A stretch of DNA of 13,921 nt from contig DBCB01000314.1 of assembly GCA_002303765.1 (NCBI GenBank), positions 16,932 to 30,852 on the forward strand, written 5' to 3'. The translations under genes and the position numbers were made by a program. This stretch comes from Planctomycetaceae bacterium UBA969. Its GTDB lineage: Bacteria > Planctomycetota > Planctomycetia > Gemmatales > Gemmataceae. The notes under the pieces were generated by a model. It made no database searches. It worked only from the letters and a program-made list of their open reading frames with translations, and was not told the origin of the DNA. This document shows, in pieces, positions 1 to 6,622 of the stretch (the first letter of the stretch is position 1; the number at the start of each line of letters is the position of its first letter).

Positions 1-1038
1 CCTCTTTTAATCCCTAGCACCCTGCCCTACACCATTCCGGCAACTACCCTTTTTGCAACCTGCGTCGTTTATGGGAGGTTGTCTGCAGATAATGAAGTAC
101 TTGCCATTCGCGCATCAGGAATTAATCTTGGGCAAATAATATTCCCCGGCCTTATCCTGGGCCTGATCATGAGCACCGTTACAATGGTTTTGTATTATCA
201 AATCATTCCCCATACGCATCATCTATTGCGCGCAATGGTGTTTAACGATGCGGAAGAGTTGCTTTACTCCATGCTTAAAAAGAACGGCATGATCAATCAC
301 TCCAACATTCCATACTCAATGTTTGTCAAAGGGGTGCAGGGGAAAAAGCTGATTAACCCAACTTTCAAAAGACGCGATGCGAAAGGTGCAATTGATGTAG
401 TTGCTCAAGCAAGGGAAGCGAAGCTTACTGTTGACCGTGACCGAAAATTATTGATGATTCATATGAAACATGGTATTGCAACCTTCGAAGATGGCAGCAA
501 GGGTTATTTTGAGGATCGTGTTTGGGAAGTTCCTTTGCCCACGAATATGAACAACGATGCAAATCGAAGAGCCCGCGATATGACTTGGCAAGAAATCCTC
601 GACAAGCGACTAGAATACCAGGAAGAGATGACTAAAGTATTAAGCGAAATAGACACAGCAGCAATATCGCTTAACACTGCTTCTGCAAATCCAGATCTGC
701 CCAAGCATGTCGAAAACTTGAAAGGCAAACTAAAACACTCCAAGCAGCAATATCTCTTTTTGAATGTGGAATTATTGATGAGACCTGCGCTAAGCCTTGG
801 CTGCTTTTGTTTTATTCTTGTTGGTTGCCCAGTCGGAATCTGGCTAAGTAAAAGTGATTTCCTTAGCTCATTTATCACGTGTTTTCTACCAATCGTGCTT
901 ATCTACTACCCATTAATGCTGTGTGGCACGGGGATGGCAAAAGAAGGCCGTATTGATCCCGTCGCTTTAGTTTGGGCTGCAGATACAATCATAATTTTTA
1001 TAGGAACATTTTTGTGCTGGCGCACTGTTCGCTCTTAA
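1..1038 (+). CDS. LptF/LptG family permease, 5'-truncated by the window edge
   Basis: The reading frame is open from base 1, so the gene starts upstream; about 345 C-terminal residues are visible. The family forms the membrane part of the LptB2FG ABC transporter, which extracts lipopolysaccharide from the inner membrane. The opening segment (PYTIPATTLFATCVVYGRLS, then ADNEVLAIRASG) is the family's conserved cytoplasmic coupling region between transmembrane helices. A helix follows (FPGLILGLIMSTVTMVLYY), then a large hydrophilic periplasmic part with a charged, probably helical stretch near 590-750. Three C-terminal helices (LLMRPALSLGCFCFILVGCP, FITCFLPIVLIYYPLMLCG, ALVWAADTIIIFIGTFLCW) complete the usual topology. 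The TTG near position 79 is an internal codon, not the start. LptF and LptG cannot be told apart from this fragment. The stop codon overlaps the stop of the convergent downstream gene. Confidence 0.85.
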   Translation, partial: PLLIPSTLPYTIPATTLFATCVVYGRLSADNEVLAIRASGINLGQIIFPGLILGLIMSTVTMVLYYQIIPHTHHLLRAMVFNDAEELLYSMLKKNGMINHSNIPYSMFVKGVQGKKLINPTFKRRDAKGAIDVVAQAREAKLTVDRDRKLLMIHMKHGIATFEDGSKGYFEDRVWEVPLPTNMNNDANRRARDMTWQEILDKRLEYQEEMTKVLSEIDTAAISLNTASANPDLPKHVENLKGKLKHSKQQYLFLNVELLMRPALSLGCFCFILVGCPVGIWLSKSDFLSSFITCFLPIVLIYYPLMLCGTGMAKEGRIDPVALVWAADTIIIFIGTFLCWRTVRS

Positions 1039-2165
1039 TTTCGGCGCTTGCGAATGGTGGCCCGGAATATTCTGGACGCCCCTTCCGGCCTATCATGTTC
1101 ATCTTCTATTTCGCCCACAATTTCTTCTAAAACATCTTCAAAGGTAATTAACCCCAAGACCTTCTGAGAAACTTCATCCCGAACCACTGCCATATGTCGA
1201 TGACTATTCTTAAAAATTTTTAAAGCATATGCAATTGTAGATTCTGGCTTCATAAAAATCACAGGGTAAAGGGCGTCTTCAAGAACAACAACTCCCTTGG
1301 CACTGATAAGGTAAAAAAGATCCTTAGTGTTAACAATACCAACGACATTATCAATTTCTTTATCAAATACTGGCATGCGTGTATGGCCACCATCGCGAAT
1401 CAACTCCATAACTTGCTCGAAAGGTAAGCTCAGTTCGATCATACCCATTTTTTCACGGGGAATCATGCAGTCAGAAACAGTCTTAGAGGAAAGTTGGAAC
1501 ACATTTTGAAGGAAAGTTGCCTGCTCTGCTTCTAAAATCCCAGCCTCTTCTGTATCTTCGATCAACAATTTCAATTCTTCCACAGAATGCACGATCACAG
1601 GAACTTCGGAAACTGAAATCCCCATCCTTCGAATCACAAACAACGCCGTCCCATTCATTAATTTAATAATTGGAAGAGTAATGGAGTTGAACAAAAGCAT
1701 AACCGAAGAAACCGCGATCGAAGCCTTTTCCGGTGCCCGCAATGCTAAAGTTTTGGGAATGAGTTCACCAAAAACCACATGAATGAATGTTACACCAATA
1801 AAAGCAATGAGCGTTGCAATTCCATGTACGGTCACTGCTTTCCAATCAGGGATTACCCATTGAAAAAAAGGCAGAACAATACGGGCAGCAGCAGGTTCAC
1901 CAACAAAACCTAGACCTATGCTTGCGATAGTAATGCCAAGTTGGGTTGCAGCAATAGTCTGATCTAGGTTTCCGATAATTTTTTGAACTTTCGATGCACC
2001 AACTATGCCACCGTTCACCATCTCTTCAATTCTAGTTTTACGCACGGAAACCAAAGCAAATTCAGCTGCGACAAAAAAACCATTAATGAAAACGAGCACA
2101 GGCACTGCAAACAAAGCTAGCATTAAACCAATATGATCAGTTGCTGAAACAATATCCAATTCCAT
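1035..2165 (-). CDS. CNNM (DUF21) plus CBS-pair membrane protein, CorC/HlyC-like
   Basis: A 376-residue protein. Residues about 15-180 form the CNNM/DUF21 membrane domain, with helices near 13-35, 75-100, 115-135 and 150-175 and the family signatures FFVAAEFALVSVRKTRIEEM and FGELIPKTLAL. Residues about 225-355 hold the paired CBS domains, starting at SDCMIPREKM and ending with the typical GLITFEDVLEEIVGEIEDE. CBS pairs bind adenine nucleotides and regulate the membrane part; relatives are linked to Mg2+/Co2+ handling or membrane-damage resistance, but the substrate cannot be read from sequence. The extra C-terminal CorC_HlyC domain of many relatives is absent: the protein stops in a short basic tail soon after the second CBS domain. 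The ATG at 2165 is preferred because GGGGAG lies at a workable distance, while an in-frame TTG at 2168 would nearly touch it. Confidence 0.88.
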   Translation of the reverse strand: MELDIVSATDHIGLMLALFAVPVLVFINGFFVAAEFALVSVRKTRIEEMVNGGIVGASKVQKIIGNLDQTIAATQLGITIASIGLGFVGEPAAARIVLPFFQWVIPDWKAVTVHGIATLIAFIGVTFIHVVFGELIPKTLALRAPEKASIAVSSVMLLFNSITLPIIKLMNGTALFVIRRMGISVSEVPVIVHSVEELKLLIEDTEEAGILEAEQATFLQNVFQLSSKTVSDCMIPREKMGMIELSLPFEQVMELIRDGGHTRMPVFDKEIDNVVGIVNTKDLFYLISAKGVVVLEDALYPVIFMKPESTIAYALKIFKNSHRHMAVVRDEVSQKVLGLITFEDVLEEIVGEIEDEHDRPEGASRIFRATIRKRRN

Positions 2166-2182
2166 CAAACTCCCCTATCTAA

Positions 2183-2236
2183 CATCATATGCCATAATAA
2201 TTTATAGTGTTAAAAACAAAACCTTGCCATATGATG
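2183..2236. repeat. 9-bp inverted repeat in the divergent promoter region
   Basis: CATCATATG (2183-2191) is repeated in inverted form as CATATGATG (2228-2236), with 36 nt between. The right arm overlaps the -35 box of the plus-strand promoter and the left arm lies just upstream of the ribosome-binding site of the minus-strand CBS gene. The core CATATG is itself a palindrome, which raises the chance of coincidence. It could be a pair of operator sites; the binding protein is unknown. Confidence 0.3.
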
Positions 2237-2251
2237 ATACTTTTTTATAAT
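2224..2251 (+). promoter_or_regulatory. Sigma70-type promoter for the 25-residue basic protein gene
   Basis: TTGCCA (2224-2229), a 16-nt spacer and a perfect TATAAT (2246-2251). Transcription would start near 2258 and leave a leader of about 42 nt before the ATG at 2300, which has its own AAGGA site. Confidence 0.6.
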
Positions 2252-2299
2252 ATTAGATTAAGTATTAGTGAAGTAAGTATCTTATTTTGAAGGAATTAT

Positions 2300-2377
2300 A
2301 TGGGAACTAGCAAAGGTCGAAGAAAAGTAGGGCGCAAAAAGCGAAGAATGCGCGCAAAAATTAGACATCGCAAGTAA
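2300..2377 (+). CDS. 25-residue, extremely basic protein, possibly a ribosome-associated COX24/AURKAIP1-like miniprotein
   Basis: A short frame of ATG, 24 more codons and TAA. AAGGA (2290-2294) lies 5 nt before the ATG, and a near-consensus promoter is upstream. About half of the residues are Lys or Arg, with clusters GRRKVGRKKRRMRAK and a final RHRK; there are no acidic residues. Small Arg/Lys-rich proteins of this kind occur in planctomycetes, and the C-terminal pattern resembles the basic tail shared by AURKAIP1/COX24 (mS38) proteins and similar bacterial miniproteins associated with ribosomes. That link is an inference from composition and pattern. Alternatively it could be a nucleic-acid-binding peptide. 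The promoter, ribosome-binding site and a hairpin 46 nt after the stop support a real, independently transcribed gene. Confidence 0.65.
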   Translation: MGTSKGRRKVGRKKRRMRAKIRHRK

Positions 2378-2423
2378 GAATTGGTCACCCAGACTACACC
2401 TAACTGCCAAAATAACCATTTAG

Positions 2424-2447
2424 AGCCTAGTATTGATATACTGGGCT
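2424..2447. terminator. Hairpin between convergent genes, possible bidirectional terminator
   Basis: AGCCTAGTAT (2424-2433), loop TGAT, then ATACTGGGCT (2438-2447): a 10-bp stem with one G-U pair on the plus strand. It lies between the stop of the 25-residue gene and the stop of hemF, which converge here. The following T-tract is weak on both strands (TATAGTTATT on plus), so efficiency is uncertain. Confidence 0.5.
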
Positions 2448-2467
2448 TATAGTTATTACAAATTGCT

Positions 2468-3358
2468 TTAACTCTCCCGAGCCCAGTCTCGAGGTTTTAA
2501 ATAGATATCGTATAACTCCGCCTCTTTTGAACCTATCGAAGGCTGATAATCGTACAACCAGCGCACTTTTAATGGCAACGACATCAAAATAGATTCGATT
2601 CGACCACCGGTTTTAAGCCCAAAAATCGTTCCTCGGTCGTAAAGCAAATTAAACTCTACGTAGCGCCCACGCCTATATTCTTGAAATTCTTTGTGCGCCT
2701 CACCAAAAAGATGAGTTTTACGGTTCTGAACAATAGGTAGGTACGAAGAAAGAAAAGAATTGCCACAACCTTGCACGAAACTCCAAACTTGATCCAAATT
2801 TTTATCAAGATAATCAAAAAATATTCCCCCAACCCCCCTGGGTTCATTCCTATGTGGAAGATGAAAATACTCATCGCACCAAGATTTTAATTTATCGTAA
2901 TCAGCAACATCCGAATGAGTTGTACAGGCTTTATGCCATACCTTGTGAAACGCAATCACATCTTCGCGAAAAGGATAATAGGGAGTAAGATCAACACCTC
3001 CTCCAAACCAAGCACGATTACCTCGAGTCAAATAGCGAAAATTTGCATGCACGGTTGGTACAAACGGATTTTTAGGGTGAAGAACCAAAGATATACCACA
3101 AGCAGTAAAGGCACGCCCATCGCCAGGGATTTGCTTGGCGAATTCTTCCGAAAATTCACCACTCACATCAGAAAAATTAACTCCAGCTTTTTCAAAAGTA
3201 GAACCATCCAATAGCACCTTGGTTCGGCCCCCACCCCCGGCTGCCCTTTCCCAACAATCAACATGAAACTTTTTTTCGTCCTCTTTTTCCAAAGTGCTAA
3301 CGATTAAATCTTGAAGCGAAAGGAAGTAATTACAAATTGCCGTACGATCAAGAGACAT
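2468..3358 (-). CDS. hemF: Oxygen-dependent coproporphyrinogen III oxidase
   Basis: A 296-residue protein, the normal length for the family. It catalyses the O2-dependent oxidative decarboxylation of two propionates of coproporphyrinogen III to give protoporphyrinogen IX in haem synthesis, in the cytoplasm as a homodimer. Motifs run in the family order: WERAAGGGGRTKVL (36-49), HPKNPFVPTVHANFRYL (94-110), AWFGGGVDLTPYYPF (116-130), FHLPHRNEPRGVGGIFFDYL (165-184), EFNLLYDRGTIFGLKTGGR (235-253), ESILMSLP, and the closing YLKPRDW. The ATG at 3358 is chosen over an in-frame TTG at 3373 because GGAGGG sits 8 nt before the ATG and would lie inside the coding part of the longer form. The gene has its own promoter at 3400-3427, so it is not wholly dependent on the upstream minus-strand gene. 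Its presence implies an oxygen-using organism. Confidence 0.96.
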   Translation of the reverse strand: MSLDRTAICNYFLSLQDLIVSTLEKEDEKKFHVDCWERAAGGGGRTKVLLDGSTFEKAGVNFSDVSGEFSEEFAKQIPGDGRAFTACGISLVLHPKNPFVPTVHANFRYLTRGNRAWFGGGVDLTPYYPFREDVIAFHKVWHKACTTHSDVADYDKLKSWCDEYFHLPHRNEPRGVGGIFFDYLDKNLDQVWSFVQGCGNSFLSSYLPIVQNRKTHLFGEAHKEFQEYRRGRYVEFNLLYDRGTIFGLKTGGRIESILMSLPLKVRWLYDYQPSIGSKEAELYDIYLKPRDWARES

Positions 3359-3399
3359 AAAAGCGCCCTCCAAAGCAAAATAAGACCAGATTGTCCAAT

Positions 3400-3427
3400 A
3401 TTATATCAAGGTATAGAACCCATGCAA
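3400..3427 (-). promoter_or_regulatory. Probable hemF promoter
   Basis: Read on the minus strand: TTGCAT (3427-3422), a 16-nt spacer and a perfect TATAAT (3405-3400). Transcription would begin near 3393, about 35 nt before the hemF ATG. It sits immediately after the stop codon of the upstream secreted-protein gene. Confidence 0.5.
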
Positions 3428-3428
3428 A

Positions 3429-3968
3429 TTATTTCTGCACGCCCAGCGGGACATTAAGTTCATCTCCCAATCTAAAAAATACCTCCCTAGCTTCTTCTTT
3501 GGGTTCCTCTGCATCCTTCCAAATCGCCTTGAATGTATAAGAATAAAGTCTGCCAGGAACCAATTCAGGACTAAAAATCAAACGCTTTTGACCAGTGCGA
3601 TCCGACTTTTTACCGTCCACAAATAAATCTGCATTTTCAGGGAGAATTACCAAGAATGTAGCTCCACCGGTATTGGTTGGAACCTTTGAAACTGGTGGGG
3701 TTGTTGGAATACTTATTGGCGGAGGCGGATTTACACCTCTAGGGTTTTGCCTAAAAAATCGCCTAGGGTTCTTTGTGAATTCCCTATCTGGATCTTTTGG
3801 GATTTTTCCAGGGAATGGACCAGGGTAGCCTCCCAACCCTTGCCCCACCCAGCCATACGCATAATTCGCGGTATAGTCGCCACCCCCATACCACCCGGGG
3901 CCAGCTTCAGCCCAATCAAGGGTACAAAGCATCAAACAGGCAGAAAAAAATATAATTCTTCGCTTCAT
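3429..3968 (-). CDS. Secreted planctomycete protein with C-terminal TIGR03000-type domain
   Basis: A 179-residue protein of unknown function. Residues 1-22 form a signal peptide (basic MKRR, hydrophobic core, then WAEA) with likely cleavage before GPG. Residues 23-100 are low complexity, rich in Gly, Pro, Tyr and Asn (GWYGGGDYTANYAYGW; later a PPPP and TTPP linker). Residues about 102-177 match what I recall of the planctomycete-specific TIGR03000 domain: GGATFLVILPENADLFVDGK, then TGQKRLIFSPELVPGRLYSY, an acidic turn and REVFFRLGDELNVPLG. This reads as a small beta-sandwich on a flexible stalk, exported to the periplasm or surface. I start it at the ATG at 3968; its ribosome-binding site is only a purine run (AAGAAGAA), and an in-frame TTG exists at 3992. 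A stronger site with an out-of-frame ATG lies further upstream at 4014. Confidence 0.8.
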   Translation of the reverse strand: MKRRIIFFSACLMLCTLDWAEAGPGWYGGGDYTANYAYGWVGQGLGGYPGPFPGKIPKDPDREFTKNPRRFFRQNPRGVNPPPPISIPTTPPVSKVPTNTGGATFLVILPENADLFVDGKKSDRTGQKRLIFSPELVPGRLYSYTFKAIWKDAEEPKEEAREVFFRLGDELNVPLGVQK

Positions 3969-4014
3969 GGTTCTTCTTTTTTCTAAAAACAAATGTCATG
4001 TAATTATATTTCAT
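3916..4014 (-). CDS. Possible 32-codon leader ORF overlapping the TIGR03000 gene start
   Basis: On the minus strand AAGGAGG, the strongest Shine-Dalgarno sequence in this part of the window, precedes an ATG at 4014. The frame runs 32 codons (beginning MKYNYMTFVFRKKKN) and stops at 3916, overlapping the first 53 nt of the secreted-protein gene in another frame. Removing one A from the A6 run (plus-strand T run at 3977-3982) would join this start in frame to the main ORF and lengthen its N terminus by 15 residues. It could be a translated leader, a slippage site, a sequencing indel, or chance. I do not recognise the peptide. Confidence 0.3.
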   Translation of the reverse strand: MKYNYMTFVFRKKKNHEAKNYIFFCLFDALYP

Positions 4015-4142
4015 GAATCGCCCCCTCCTTGATGGGTGTTCTACTTTTTTCTTATCTTTGACATGGTAAAGTTACGATTGAAACGAATAAACTCTATCTA
4101 ATTGAGTTATTTGTTTCCAAAAGCTTTTCATAAGGTTTTATC

Positions 4143-5024
4143 ATGACCCAAGATCTTTCACTTGCTGCAAAACCTGTTTCAAATCTCTTTCAAGCCGACC
4201 TAGCAAAAAATCCAGCTTCATTTTCAATTTCAAATGATCAGCTTCGCTTTTTCAAAACCCAGGGGTATCTACCAGACATCAAGGTTCTTAGCGACCTCCA
4301 AGCAGATAAACTCTTGGAAGAACTGGTGGACCTTTCCAACCCCCAATCACCGGGCAATGAACTTTTCCACGAATATCATTCCAACGAATCCACAGACCCG
4401 AATAAAATATTATTCCATGCTTTGGGTGCTTGGCGAATCAAACCCTCTTTCCACGATATTCTTTGGGCGCCTGGGTTCCTTATACCTGCCTCCCAATTAC
4501 TAGGGGGTGCTGTTCGCTTCTGGCATGATCAACTTTTCTGTAAACCAGCCCGACACGGGGGCGTTGTTGCCTGGCATCAGGATTATTCCTACTGGACACG
4601 AACACAGCCAATGCAGCATCTCACCTGCTGGATAGCGCTCGATGATGCCAACGAAGAAAATGGGTGCCTTCATTACATACCCCAAAGCCAAGAGTGGGAT
4701 TTACTACCCATCACGGGGCTTGCGGGCGACATGGAATCCATTAAATCCGTTCTGAAGCCTTGGCAATATGACAAGTTCACCCCCACCCCTGTTCCACTTA
4801 AAAAAGGGCACGCCACTTTTCATCACCCACTAACCATACATGGGTCATTTGAAAATCGATCAGCCTTCCCGCGCAGAGCTGCTGTTCTTAACGTTTTCCT
4901 TGATGGCACTTTTTCTTCTAGTGATGAACCATTGCTTAAAGGTGTCCCGCCAGTCCCGAAAGGGCAATCGCTAAGCGGGCAATTCTTCCCACTGCTCTTC
5001 GATGGCAAAACTATCCAAGCTTGA
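4143..5024 (+). CDS. PhyH-like Fe(II)/2-oxoglutarate dioxygenase
   Basis: A 293-residue protein of the phytanoyl-CoA dioxygenase family: mononuclear iron enzymes that couple decarboxylation of 2-oxoglutarate to hydroxylation of a substrate. Visible signatures are the early FFKTQGYL (36-43), where these domains usually start, the metal-binding HxD in VAWHQDYSYW (H145, D147), the CWIALDDANEENGCLHYIP segment (162-180), and the distal HPLTIHGSFENRS (228-240), with H233 the likely third ligand. R244/R245 are placed to hold 2-oxoglutarate. All expected metal ligands are present, so it should be active. The substrate cannot be inferred from sequence. AAGG lies 7 nt before the ATG. The next gene follows directly, so the two are probably co-transcribed; together they sit upstream of the polyketide-type operon and may or may not belong to it. 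Confidence 0.88.
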   Translation: MTQDLSLAAKPVSNLFQADLAKNPASFSISNDQLRFFKTQGYLPDIKVLSDLQADKLLEELVDLSNPQSPGNELFHEYHSNESTDPNKILFHALGAWRIKPSFHDILWAPGFLIPASQLLGGAVRFWHDQLFCKPARHGGVVAWHQDYSYWTRTQPMQHLTCWIALDDANEENGCLHYIPQSQEWDLLPITGLAGDMESIKSVLKPWQYDKFTPTPVPLKKGHATFHHPLTIHGSFENRSAFPRRAAVLNVFLDGTFSSSDEPLLKGVPPVPKGQSLSGQFFPLLFDGKTIQA

Positions 5025-5025
5025 A

Positions 5026-5832
5026 ATGAAAACCATGCAGACTCCGCCAAGACTCCACTATCGGCACTTACGCTCAGTTAAAATCCTGATTCTAATAGGA
5101 TTGCTGGCGACTGCTTTATTTCTATTCACGCAGATTGATATTCGAGAATTAATTGTCTCAGGGGCTCAATGGATCAAGGATCTTGGATGGAAAGGAATGT
5201 TTTTATACGGATCATTCTATTTCTTGCTCGGTGTATTTTCATTGCCTGCATCACTGATCACCATTTCAGCGGGATTTCTATTCGGATTCCTCCCAGGGAT
5301 TCTTATCGCAAACTTAGGAAGCACCCTTGGGGCAGCAGCGATGTTTATTCTCGGTCGATTTCTATTTCGCGACTTCGTTGAAAGGCAAGTTGAGAAATCA
5401 GGCTTCCTGAAAAATTTTGACACTCTCATGGAAAAACGAGGTTTTAAAATAGTAGTGCTTGCAAGATTGGCAATCTTTATGCCCTATGGCATTTTGAATT
5501 ACGCCTTCAGTGCGACTAAAATTCCTCTGCGTACTTTTATTCTCGGATCAATGATTGGTATGCTTCCAGGTTCCATACTTTACATTCTTATTGGAACTTC
5601 GATTGAGAATTTATCTGACCTGCTGGTACTAAGCAATAAACCCTCTGATCTTGCAAACTCTTCCGATCAAAACTTCCAATTCTGGTACTTCGCGTTCATG
5701 GGTGTTGGTATTCTCGCTATGTTTATCCTGCTTTATTATCTAGGAAAAATAGCCACTCTTTCGCTTAAAGATATCAGCAAGCAAGTTCATCCCAAAACTG
5801 ATGACTTAAAACAGAATTCGAACCAACCTTAA
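5026..5832 (+). CDS. TVP38/TMEM64 (VTT/DedA-like) membrane protein
   Basis: A 268-residue integral membrane protein. There is one N-terminal helix (about 18-36), then the VTT domain from about 58 to 192: YGSFYFLLGVFSLPASLITI, SAGFLFGFLPGILIANLGST, an amphipathic stretch with LMEKRGFKIVVLARLAIFMP (134-153), the conserved LNYAFSATKIPLRTF, and GSMIGMLPGSILYILIG. A last helix lies near 227-245. Families with this fold (DedA, TVP38, TMEM41B) are linked to moving lipids between membrane leaflets; the cargo here is unknown. Three in-frame ATGs exist: 5002 (23-nt overlap with the upstream gene), 5026 (one base after its TGA) and 5035. None has a convincing ribosome-binding site; 5026 was chosen because it fits translational coupling at the upstream stop. 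Confidence 0.82.
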   Translation: MKTMQTPPRLHYRHLRSVKILILIGLLATALFLFTQIDIRELIVSGAQWIKDLGWKGMFLYGSFYFLLGVFSLPASLITISAGFLFGFLPGILIANLGSTLGAAAMFILGRFLFRDFVERQVEKSGFLKNFDTLMEKRGFKIVVLARLAIFMPYGILNYAFSATKIPLRTFILGSMIGMLPGSILYILIGTSIENLSDLLVLSNKPSDLANSSDQNFQFWYFAFMGVGILAMFILLYYLGKIATLSLKDISKQVHPKTDDLKQNSNQP

Positions 5833-5870
5833 CCCAAGTTTTTTTTCTTTTGCTTTCGCTGCTATCATGT

Positions 5871-5889
5871 ATACAAATTCGTGTATGAT
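5871..5889 (+). promoter_or_regulatory. Inverted repeat and possible -10 box ahead of the methyltransferase operon
   Basis: ATACA (5871-5875) and TGTAT (5882-5886) form a short palindrome with a 6-nt centre. It overlaps TATGAT (5884-5889), the best -10 candidate in the 85-nt gap. No convincing -35 box lies 16-18 nt upstream. This could be an operator or an activator-dependent promoter; the evidence is weak. Confidence 0.22.
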
Positions 5890-5917
5890 GTGCATTATTT
5901 AGGAACCGGTTTGTTTC

Positions 5918-6622
5918 ATGCCAGATCTTTCTAAAAGAAATCGTTTGCCAGAATGGATGGATCAACCTGATATTGATACAGCTTTGCACCTTCACGCTCT
6001 TAAGGGACTCTCAAGGCTTAACTACTTTAGCAACAGCGTAAGTCTGCTATGGCAACCTATTCGCACACTGGCACTGGCCAACCCTCATGATTTTTCAGTC
6101 CTAGATGTTGCAACTGGAAGTGGCGACATACCACTCGCCCTCTCAAAAAAAGCAAAAAAAGCTGGCATAAACATCAAATTTAGCGTAACCGATAAATCTG
6201 CATTCGCATTAAATCTCGTCAGAGAAAAAGCTCAGCAATATAATCTACCCATTGAATGTTTTGAAACCGATGCTCTCGATGCCCCCCCCTTCCCTGTTCA
6301 TGATGTGGTTATCTGTTCACTTTTTCTTCATCACCTTGATAACGATGAAGCCATAACTCTTATGAAACGCATGGCAAAATCTGCAAGGGTTGCAATCTTA
6401 ATCAACGATTTAGAGCGAAGTTGGCTCAACTGGAATATGGTTTGGATAGCATCGCATTTACTAACGAGATCGCCAGTGGTTCATATGGATGGGCCGCGAT
6501 CCGTAGCAGGGGCATTTAATCAATCAGAAGTGCTGAAGTTGGCTAATCAAGCTGGGCTTACTAATGCAAAAGTTGAAACGCGATGGCCTTGTAGGTTTTT
6601 GCTATCGTGGAACAAAGAATGA
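5918..6622 (+). CDS. Class I SAM-dependent methyltransferase of the type III PKS operon
   Basis: A 234-residue protein with a Rossmann-type methyltransferase core. Motif I is VLDVATGSGDIPLAL (61-75), the SAM-binding glycine loop. An acidic segment follows after FSVTDKSA, and the post-motif strand is DVVICSLFLHHL, where the Leu-His-His pattern resembles UbiE-like and other small-molecule methyltransferases. Residues 1-50 form a helical cap (MPDLSKRNRLPEWMDQPDID) that probably covers the substrate. Its stop overlaps the start of the oxidoreductase gene (ATGA), and the PKS gene follows that one, so it most likely methylates the PKS product or a modified form of it. The target atom (O or C) cannot be told from the sequence. 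Confidence 0.85.
   Translation: MPDLSKRNRLPEWMDQPDIDTALHLHALKGLSRLNYFSNSVSLLWQPIRTLALANPHDFSVLDVATGSGDIPLALSKKAKKAGINIKFSVTDKSAFALNLVREKAQQYNLPIECFETDALDAPPFPVHDVVICSLFLHHLDNDEAITLMKRMAKSARVAILINDLERSWLNWNMVWIASHLLTRSPVVHMDGPRSVAGAFNQSEVLKLANQAGLTNAKVETRWPCRFLLSWNKE

Noticed and set aside
504..878. 124-codon minus-strand frame inside the permease gene
   Set aside because: It is fully inside a clear membrane-protein gene, with no domain and no ribosome-binding site seen.
4058..4063. Perfect TTGACA upstream of the PhyH-like gene
   Set aside because: No acceptable -10 box lies 16-18 nt downstream, so I do not call a promoter.
5002..5025. Upstream ATG for the VTT protein, overlapping the PhyH-like gene by 23 nt
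   Set aside because: No ribosome-binding site is visible and the added residues are not part of the domain; a start at 5026 just after the upstream stop is simpler. It cannot be excluded.
5839..5852. T-rich run after the VTT gene as a terminator
   Set aside because: No stable hairpin precedes it on the plus strand.
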